A DNA stretch of 64,000 nucleotides, from positions 868,001 to 932,000 of the forward strand of contig NZ_CP126739.1 in NCBI RefSeq assembly GCF_030246885.1, read 5' to 3'. A program made the position numbers and the translations under genes. This document shows positions 58,020 to 64,000 of this stretch, in pieces (positions within the stretch are counted from its first letter, which is position 1; every line of letters starts with the position of its first letter). A model generated the notes under the pieces. The model saw only the letters and a program-made list of their open reading frames with translations. It was not told the DNA's origin and did no database searches. Origin of the DNA: Microbacterium sp. zg-B185 (GTDB taxonomy: Bacteria; Actinomycetota; Actinomycetes; Actinomycetales; Microbacteriaceae).

Positions 58020-59018
58020 ATGAGTTCGCCAGACAGCACCCTGCCCCACCGCCGCGTCGGCGCATCCGGCCTCCTCGTCTCCGCGGTCGGTCTCGGCTGC
58101 AACAACTTCGGCAGACCCGGTACGAACACACAGACCCTGGAAGGCACCGCGGAGGTGCTGGAGGCCGCTCTCGATGCGGGGATCACCTTCCTGGACACCG
58201 CCGACATGTATGGCGCCGAGCCGGGTCTGAGTGAAACGCTGATGGGTCGCGCGCTCGAAGGACGCCGCGACCGCGTGGTGCTGGCCACCAAGTTCGGTCA
58301 TCCCGGGCGTGACATGGGCTACGCGACCACGGCGGCCAAGGGCTCCCGGTCCTACGTGCGCACGGCCGTCGAAGCATCGCTGACCCGGCTGCGCACGGAC
58401 TGGATCGACCTGTACCAGCTGCATGTGCCGGACGCCGGCACGCCGATCGCCGAGACCATCTCCGTCCTGGATGACCTCGTCCGGGAGGGGAAGATCCGCT
58501 ACTACGGCCACTCGAATCTGGCCGGCTGGCAGATCGCGGAGGCGGATTTCACCGCGCCCGATCGCGGCACCGGCTTCATCTCCGCGCAGAACCATTACAG
58601 CCTGCTCGCGCGTGCCGCCGAGCGAGAGGTGCTCCCGGCTGTGGAGCGGTTCGGCGTGGGGTTCTTCCCGTTCTTCCCGCTGCACAACGGGCTGCTGACC
58701 GGGAAGTTCACGCGCGAGGGCGGCCCCGCCGGCAGTCGCATCATGATGCAGCGCAGGCACGTCTGGGAGGAGGCCCCGTGGGACGCGCTGGAGCAGTACC
58801 AGGGCTTCTGCGACCAGCGCGGCATCTCGATGCTGGAGGCGACCTTCGGCTGGATGCTGTCACGCCCGGCGCTCAGCAGCGTCATCGCCGGCGCGACCAG
58901 CGCCGAGCAGGTCCGCGCCAATGCGGCCGCCGCAGCCGCGTGGTCGCCGTCGGCCGAGGATCTCGAGACGATCGACGCGCTGTTCCCGCTTCCAGAAGAC
59001 CCGGCAGCCCGCGTCTAG
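58020..59018 (+). CDS. Aldo/keto reductase
   Basis: NADPH-dependent oxidoreductase with a TIM-barrel fold, 332 residues. The catalytic tetrad is visible: Asp and Tyr in FLDTADMYGAEPG, Lys in VVLATKFGHPG and His in LYQLHVPDAGTP. The cofactor segment near the C-terminus is SSVIAGATSAEQVRANAAAAA. It resembles the YghZ/voltage-gated-channel-beta-like AKR group. Substrate unknown. Confidence 0.92.
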   Translation: MSSPDSTLPHRRVGASGLLVSAVGLGCNNFGRPGTNTQTLEGTAEVLEAALDAGITFLDTADMYGAEPGLSETLMGRALEGRRDRVVLATKFGHPGRDMGYATTAAKGSRSYVRTAVEASLTRLRTDWIDLYQLHVPDAGTPIAETISVLDDLVREGKIRYYGHSNLAGWQIAEADFTAPDRGTGFISAQNHYSLLARAAEREVLPAVERFGVGFFPFFPLHNGLLTGKFTREGGPAGSRIMMQRRHVWEEAPWDALEQYQGFCDQRGISMLEATFGWMLSRPALSSVIAGATSAEQVRANAAAAAAWSPSAEDLETIDALFPLPEDPAARV

Positions 59019-59025
59019 CCGGGCA

Positions 59026-59044
59026 TGTTCGCTATCAGCGAACA
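59026..59044. promoter_or_regulatory. 19-bp palindrome after the aldo/keto reductase gene
   Basis: TGTTCGCT-ATC-AGCGAACA, eight perfect base pairs around a 3-base centre. It could be a regulator operator for the downstream PP2C gene or a small terminator. The likely PP2C -10 box TAGGAT is at 59113-59118. Confidence 0.45.
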
Positions 59045-59185
59045 CACTGCCGAGGATGCGGCCGCCGACGTGTGGAGCGACCAGCGCAACCGGGCAGCGT
59101 GGGGGAGTCCAGTAGGATGTGAGCACGTCGATGAGACCAAGACCGGTCATGTCGCCGCCGATGTCGGCTAACGGGAGGACAGGGC

Positions 59186-60001
59186 GTGCCCGAAGTATCC
59201 ACCCACTTCCAATCGGTGTCGGTGGCGAGCGGGACGATCGAATTGACCTGGGCGGGCGCGACCCACACCGGCCGCAGACGTGAGGTCAACCAGGACGCCC
59301 TGCTGACCAGCTACCCGCTCTTCATCGTGGCCGACGGCATGGGCGGGCACATCGGCGGTGAGATCGCCAGTGCCAGCACGGTGGATCGCCTGGGCGGTGT
59401 CGTCACAGCGGGGGCGGTCACCCCGAAGACGATCGAGAAGGCGCTGTCGCGCGCGGTCAAGGACATCGCCTCGCACCCGGAGACCACCGACGACGGCACC
59501 GGCACGACGCTGACCGGCGTGTACCTCGACGTCAACGAAGATCCGCCGCACTGGGTCACTCTGAACATCGGCGATTCCCGCGTGTATCTGTTCCGTGACG
59601 GCGTGATCGAGCAGATCACGACCGACCACTCCGTCGTTCAAGAGCTCATCGCCGCCGGGCGGCTCAGTCCCGAAGAGGCCGAGAACCATCCGTACGGCAA
59701 CGTCATCACTCGCGCCGTCGGCCCGAGCGAGAGCGTCTCTCCTGACTATGTCCGACTGGACGTACTGGATGGCGACCGGTTCGTGATCTGCTCGGACGGT
59801 CTGACGAAGGAACTGACGGACTACGGCATCCAGCATTTCCTGACGGAGAACGCCGACCCCGCCGATGCCGTGAACGCGATGCTCGATGCCGCACTCGAGA
59901 ACGGCGGTCGCGACAACATCACCGTCATCGTCCTGGACGTCGCATGGGGCAGCCAGGATACGCCCGGCTCCGCGACCGACACGGCCTCCTCCCCAGCCTG
60001 A
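59186..60001 (+). CDS. PP2C-family serine/threonine phosphatase
   Basis: Metal-dependent protein phosphatase of 271 residues. Motifs are RREVNQDALL, FIVADGMGGHIGGEIAS with the metal-binding Asp, IGDSRVYLFRDG, CSDGLTKELTD and GGRDNITVIVLDV. No membrane segment is seen, so it is cytosolic. Start is GTG 59186. It precedes the FtsK/EccC-like gene by 60 bp in the same direction; it may reverse Ser/Thr kinase signalling, but no kinase gene is in the window. Confidence 0.92.
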   Translation: MPEVSTHFQSVSVASGTIELTWAGATHTGRRREVNQDALLTSYPLFIVADGMGGHIGGEIASASTVDRLGGVVTAGAVTPKTIEKALSRAVKDIASHPETTDDGTGTTLTGVYLDVNEDPPHWVTLNIGDSRVYLFRDGVIEQITTDHSVVQELIAAGRLSPEEAENHPYGNVITRAVGPSESVSPDYVRLDVLDGDRFVICSDGLTKELTDYGIQHFLTENADPADAVNAMLDAALENGGRDNITVIVLDVAWGSQDTPGSATDTASSPA

Positions 60002-60061
60002 GCCGGGCTGGACTCATCCACACGGACCACCCGATCCCTCGCGGACCGGCGCACGGGCGGG

Positions 60062-62914
60062 TTGACTGCAGGCGTGCTCCGGTCCGCCGCCCCCGCCCCG
60101 CTCCCGCCGTCCTCCTCGCCGGACGGCGCCGCCACTTCGGCTGAACCGCTCGAGCTGCCGGCGCCCTGGCACCCGCCTGCGCGGCCGGGCGTGCCGATCC
60201 TGGCCTCGGTGATCCCCGTGCTGGGTGCGGTGGGGCTGTGGGCGGTCACGGGGTCCGTGCTCACGCTCTGGTTCGCGGCGCTCGGACCGCTGATCGCCGG
60301 AGCGACCATGCTCGACGGCATCCGCGGCGCGCGCCGGGAGCGCAGACGTGCCGAGTCCCGCGCACGGAGCGCCCGCGCTCGGGTTGCGAGCCAGATCGGC
60401 CAGCGGCACGCCGACGAACGCGCACGCCGGTGGGCGCGGCACCCGGATGTGGCGGCCTTCCTCGCCCGCGACGGCGAGATCTGGCGCCCCGTCCCGGGGC
60501 GGGGGCACGCGCTGGTCGTCGGCGCGGGCACCGATCGCAGCGAGGTGCGGGTGACCGGCGGCGGCGACGACCCCGAATCGGTTCAGCTCCGCGCCCGGGC
60601 GGCACGCCTCGAGCACGCGCCCGTGGTGGTCGCGGCGGCCTCCGGCATCGCCATCGTCGGGCGGCCGGTGCTGGCCGGCGCGGTCGCCCGTGCCCTGGCG
60701 ATCCAGCTGTGCATGGCGCTTCCACCCGGCGAGCTTCGGATCATCGGTCCGCTCCGGGGCGAGGACGCATGGGCGGAGCGTCTCCCGCACCGCCAGGCCG
60801 GCACCGGCACGGCCCTGTGCCTGGTCGGCGCGGGCCAGGCGATTCCCCCGGGAGCCGAGATCGCGATCGTGCGCGCGGAGGTCGCGCCGCCGCCGGCGTG
60901 CGGATCGGTGCTGACCGTCATCTCACCGGGCCGCGCGCACATCGACGCCGAGGGCGATGTGCGTGAGATCGCCGTGGAAGCGCTCAGCCTGTGCCAGGCG
61001 GCGACGCTGGCGGACGAACTCGCGGCGCGCGCCGCCCGACTCCTCGGGACAGCCCGCACGCCCGAGACCGTCGCCTTGGCCCCGCTGCTGGCGGACGCGC
61101 CGACCGCGGCCCGCGGGCGATTGCCCGCCGTGATCGGGCACGAGGCGGGCGAGACCTTCGTGATCGACCTCGTCGCGGACGGCCCGCATGCCGTGGTGGC
61201 CGGAGTCACCGGGGCCGGCAAGTCCGAGCTTCTGGTCACGTGGGTCGTAGCGCTGTGCGCGACGCACTCGACCAGCGAGGTCAGCTTCCTCCTGGCCGAC
61301 TTCAAGGGGGGCACCGCGTTCGACGCGCTCGCGGGCATTCCGCACGTCACCGGCGTGCTCACCGATCTGGACGGCGCCGGCGCGCGGCGAGCGATCGAGA
61401 GCCTCCGTGCCGAAGTGCGGTGGCGCGAGACGGAGCTGTCCCGCGCGGGCGCCCGCGACGTCCTGGATCCGCGGGTGGTGCTGCCGCGGCTGGTGATCGT
61501 CGTCGACGAGTTCGCCGCACTCCTGGGCGAGCATCCCGAGCTGCACGCCGTGTTCACCGATGTGGCAGCGCGCGGACGCGCGCTCGGAATGCACCTGGTC
61601 CTGGGCACACAGCGGCCCTCCGGCGTCGTCCGTGAGAGCCTCCTCGCCAACTGTCCGCTGCGGATCAGCCTGCGTGTCACCGACGCGCAGGACAGCCGCG
61701 TGATCCTCGGCAGCGAGGAGGCCGCCTCGCTCCCGGGCGGAGCGGCCGGCCGCGGTCTGGCGCTGGTGCGTGCGGCGGCAGATCCGGCGCTGCGCCGCGT
61801 GCGCATCGCGCTGTCCAGCGCTGCGGATGTCGAAGCGGTGGTGCGTTCCACCGACGGACCGGTTCCGCGCAGGCCGTGGCTGCCCGAACTGCCCGACCGG
61901 GTCGAGGTCGAGGATCTGGTCGCCGCGGTCGCACACCCGCGCGAAACGCTGCTGATCGGGCTCGCCGACGAACCCGATCAGCAGCGACAGCGCCCGGTCG
62001 GGGTGGGCCTGCGCGAACGCGGGTTGCTCATCGTCGGTGCGGGAGGCAGCGGCAAGACGACGGCGCTGCGCACCCTCGCCGGGCAGGCGCCGGGTGAGGT
62101 GCATTGGGTGCCGTCCAGGGGGGAGGAGGGATGGGATGCCGTCTGCGCACTCGCCCGGCACACACCCGCGCCGGCCAGCCTGGTCGTGCTCGACGATCTG
62201 GACGCGCTCGCCTCCGCGCTTCCTCTGGAGTACTCCCGCGAGCTGGTCGAGCGACTGGAGAGGCTGGTCCGCGGCGCGGGTTCGGCGGGCATCTTCGTGG
62301 CCGCATCCGCGCAGCGGCTGGTGGGCGCAGTCGCGCGGCTCGCGGACCTGCTGCCACATCGGCTGATGCTCGCCGCGGCCTCGCGCGCCGAGTACGTCAC
62401 CGCGGGCGGTGACCCGGCCCACTACGCGCCGGGCAGCCCTCCGGGTCGCGGTCGCCTGGACGGGCGTGCCGTCCAGGTCGCGACCGGCCCCGCGCAGGCG
62501 ACCGTGCGGTCCAGGACGACCCAACCGTGGCATCCGGACCGACCGCTGACCGGTGTCGTGCTGCGGCGGTCGCCGGCTGCGCGCGGCGTGCTCTCGGAGT
62601 GGGCGCGGCAGGGCGCGTCGGTGCTCTCGCTGGACGAATACTCCGGTGAGACGGAGTGGGCGGCCGGGCCGCCCATCGTGGTGGCGGGGGATGCCGAGGA
62701 ATGGCAGCGCCACTGGCGGGCGCTCAGCACCATCCGATCGGACCACGACTTCGTCGTCGAATCGTCGTTCGCGTCGGAATTGCGGTTGCTGACCGGCGAG
62801 CGTGCGCTGCCGCCGTACTGCGATCCGGGCGCCCCGCGCGCATGGCTGCTTCGCGCGGGAGGGGCGCCGGAGCGCATCGTCCTGCCGGCCGAGCCGGAGC
62901 AGCGCCGCTATTGA
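60062..62914 (+). CDS. FtsK/SpoIIIE-type double ATPase, EccC-like
   Basis: A 950-residue membrane-associated ATPase. Two adjacent membrane helices lie at about residues 42-82, followed by a basic helical stretch. The first FtsK/SpoIIIE ATPase has Walker A GVTGAGKSELL near residue 380 and Walker B RLVIVVDEFAALLG near 480, with LVLGTQRPSGVV after it. A second P-loop, GAGGSGKTTALR, lies near residue 660 with LVVLDDLDAL as Walker B. Two membrane helices plus tandem ATPases is the layout of EccC/EssC, motors of type VII secretion. No FHA domain, WXG100 substrate or other Ecc gene is present, so secretion is inference. Start TTG 60062 or GTG 60074. Confidence 0.82.
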   Translation: MTAGVLRSAAPAPLPPSSSPDGAATSAEPLELPAPWHPPARPGVPILASVIPVLGAVGLWAVTGSVLTLWFAALGPLIAGATMLDGIRGARRERRRAESRARSARARVASQIGQRHADERARRWARHPDVAAFLARDGEIWRPVPGRGHALVVGAGTDRSEVRVTGGGDDPESVQLRARAARLEHAPVVVAAASGIAIVGRPVLAGAVARALAIQLCMALPPGELRIIGPLRGEDAWAERLPHRQAGTGTALCLVGAGQAIPPGAEIAIVRAEVAPPPACGSVLTVISPGRAHIDAEGDVREIAVEALSLCQAATLADELAARAARLLGTARTPETVALAPLLADAPTAARGRLPAVIGHEAGETFVIDLVADGPHAVVAGVTGAGKSELLVTWVVALCATHSTSEVSFLLADFKGGTAFDALAGIPHVTGVLTDLDGAGARRAIESLRAEVRWRETELSRAGARDVLDPRVVLPRLVIVVDEFAALLGEHPELHAVFTDVAARGRALGMHLVLGTQRPSGVVRESLLANCPLRISLRVTDAQDSRVILGSEEAASLPGGAAGRGLALVRAAADPALRRVRIALSSAADVEAVVRSTDGPVPRRPWLPELPDRVEVEDLVAAVAHPRETLLIGLADEPDQQRQRPVGVGLRERGLLIVGAGGSGKTTALRTLAGQAPGEVHWVPSRGEEGWDAVCALARHTPAPASLVVLDDLDALASALPLEYSRELVERLERLVRGAGSAGIFVAASAQRLVGAVARLADLLPHRLMLAAASRAEYVTAGGDPAHYAPGSPPGRGRLDGRAVQVATGPAQATVRSRTTQPWHPDRPLTGVVLRRSPAARGVLSEWARQGASVLSLDEYSGETEWAAGPPIVVAGDAEEWQRHWRALSTIRSDHDFVVESSFASELRLLTGERALPPYCDPGAPRAWLLRAGGAPERIVLPAEPEQRRY

Positions 62915-62934
62915 CCGGGGCGGAAAGCGCCCCA

Positions 62935-62940
62935 TACGTT
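62935..62940 (+). promoter_or_regulatory. -10 box of the APC permease gene
   Basis: TACGTT, six bases before the GTG at 62947; leaderless transcript predicted. Confidence 0.5.
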
Positions 62941-62946
62941 CGCAGT

Positions 62947-64000
62947 GTGGCTACATCCCCGACAATCCTGGACCGACCCGAAGGGAAAGGACTCGCGGCC
63001 GGAACGCTCGGCCTGTGGGGCTCGACCGTCATCGGCTTGGCCTCCACCGCGCCGGTCTACTCCCTCGTGGCGACACTCGGCTTCGTCGTGCTCGCGGTCG
63101 GAGCACAGGCGCCTATCGCGTTCGTCATCGCGTTCGTGCCCATGCTGTTCATCGCCTTCGCGTACCGCGAACTGAACAACGCCGTCCCCGACTGCGGGAC
63201 CACCTTCACGTGGGCCTCGAAGGCGTTCGGGCCCTGGGTCGGATGGCTCGGCGGGTGGGGCGTCGCCGTGGCCGGAATGGTCGTCCTCGCGAACCTGGCG
63301 CAGATCGCCGGCATCTACTTCTGGGCGCTCGTGGACGGCATCGTGGGCAACCCCGACGGCAGCCTGCTCTCCGACGACGTCGCGCTCGTGACGGCCACCG
63401 GCGTGGTCTTCATCGCGCTGATGACCTGGGTCAGCTGGCGCGGTGTCGAGATCGGCGAGCGGATCCAGAACATCCTGCTCGGCATCCAATATCTGGCCCT
63501 TGTGGTCTTCGTCGTCGCGGCGCTGTGGCAGTTCTTCGCCGGCACCGCACCGAATCCGACGCCCTTCGACTGGGCGTGGTTCAACCCCTTCGCCTTCACG
63601 GAATGGAGCGGTTTCGTCGAGGCGATCCTGCTCGCCCTGTTCATCTACTGGGGCTGGGACACGTGCCTGGCTCTGAACGAGGAGACGAAGGACCCCAAGC
63701 GCATCCCCGGTCGGGCCGCGCTGCTGACCACCGTCATCCTCCTGGTCACCTACGTCGGGGTGACCGTTGCCGCGATGATGTACGCGGGTCTGGGCGATAC
63801 CGGAACCGGGCTGGGCAACGAAGCGAATGCCGACGACTTCTTCCTCGCGATCAAGGACGGCCTGCTCGGACCGGTCGGCTGGGTCCTGGTGGTCGCGGTG
63901 ATGATCTCGGCGATCTCATCGACGCAGACGACGATTCTTCCCACCGCACGCGGCACGCTGTCCATGGCCGCCTACCGGGCGCTTCCGAAGCGGTTCGCCA
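62947..64000 (+). CDS. APC-superfamily amino-acid permease, truncated by the window end
   Basis: First 351 residues of a membrane transporter, with nine or so hydrophobic segments visible. The N-terminus reads GLAAGTLGLWGSTVIGLAST, matching the substrate-binding helix 1 of APC permeases. Later segments include FTWASKAFGPWVGWLGGWGV and a Gly-rich helix with IYWGWDTCLALNEETKDP. Start is GTG 62947. The frame is still open at the last base. Likely an amino acid or polyamine carrier; substrate not determinable. Confidence 0.9.
   Translation, partial: MATSPTILDRPEGKGLAAGTLGLWGSTVIGLASTAPVYSLVATLGFVVLAVGAQAPIAFVIAFVPMLFIAFAYRELNNAVPDCGTTFTWASKAFGPWVGWLGGWGVAVAGMVVLANLAQIAGIYFWALVDGIVGNPDGSLLSDDVALVTATGVVFIALMTWVSWRGVEIGERIQNILLGIQYLALVVFVVAALWQFFAGTAPNPTPFDWAWFNPFAFTEWSGFVEAILLALFIYWGWDTCLALNEETKDPKRIPGRAALLTTVILLVTYVGVTVAAMMYAGLGDTGTGLGNEANADDFFLAIKDGLLGPVGWVLVVAVMISAISSTQTTILPTARGTLSMAAYRALPKRFA

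Overview
The window is high-GC actinobacterial chromosome. GC-rich codon use, a Rho with a very long disordered N-terminus, DUF3097, and a conserved argS-lysA-hom-thrC-thrB-rho-prfA-prmC-sua5-wecA-atp block all point to Actinomycetota. Several proteins and the many leaderless starts suggest Microbacteriaceae, probably Microbacterium or a close relative. That assignment is inference from style, not from a marker-gene search.

Layout. 0-2.8 kb: a protealysin-like M4 metalloprotease, then a predicted nuclease (AbiEi-like N-terminus plus DUF559/Vsr-like C-terminus) sitting between arrays of a palindromic repeat (family A). 2.8-7.8 kb: a five-gene peptide-type ABC importer operon in which every gene overlaps the next by 4 bp. 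7.9-20.8 kb: small metabolic and membrane genes (alpha/beta hydrolase, carboxymuconolactone decarboxylase-like, tyrosine phosphatase, an iron-regulated SIP-like protein, arginase-like, PspA plus TPM-domain protein, DUF3097, trmB, MFS, CPBP-like), ending in sugE under a guanidine-III riboswitch. 20.9-21.0 kb: a candidate small RNA.

21.1-26.4 kb is a roughly 5.3 kb integrative island. A tyrosine recombinase lies next to an intact tRNA-Arg(CCG). A 46-bp copy of the tRNA 3' part marks the far end, still attached to the ancestral tRNA terminator. Paired TGTTGTCA arm-type sites lie near both ends. Cargo is an AbiEi/AbiEii toxin-antitoxin pair whose toxin gene carries a 1-nt frameshift, an RlaP-type nucleotidyltransferase and a small coiled-coil protein.

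26.5-54.6 kb is the conserved housekeeping block (aspartate-family amino acids, Rho, RF1, PrmC, TsaC-type protein, WecA-type transferase, complete F1Fo ATP synthase). Between prfA and prmC, normally neighbours, 4.7 kb of extra DNA holds a second AbiEi-DUF559 nuclease flanked by a different palindrome family (B), a small membrane gene, and cysE-cysK-cysK. 54.6-64 kb holds yaaA, two membrane proteins, a complete IS481-family element inserted exactly at a stop codon, an aldo/keto reductase, a PP2C phosphatase, an EccC/FtsK-like double ATPase and a truncated APC permease.

The most striking signal is the pairing of two paralogous 318-residue nucleases, 38 kb apart, each with its own unrelated family of palindromic repeats on both sides. 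This resembles the logic of REP sequences and their dedicated RAYT nucleases but uses a different enzyme fold, and may be an undescribed repeat-nuclease system.
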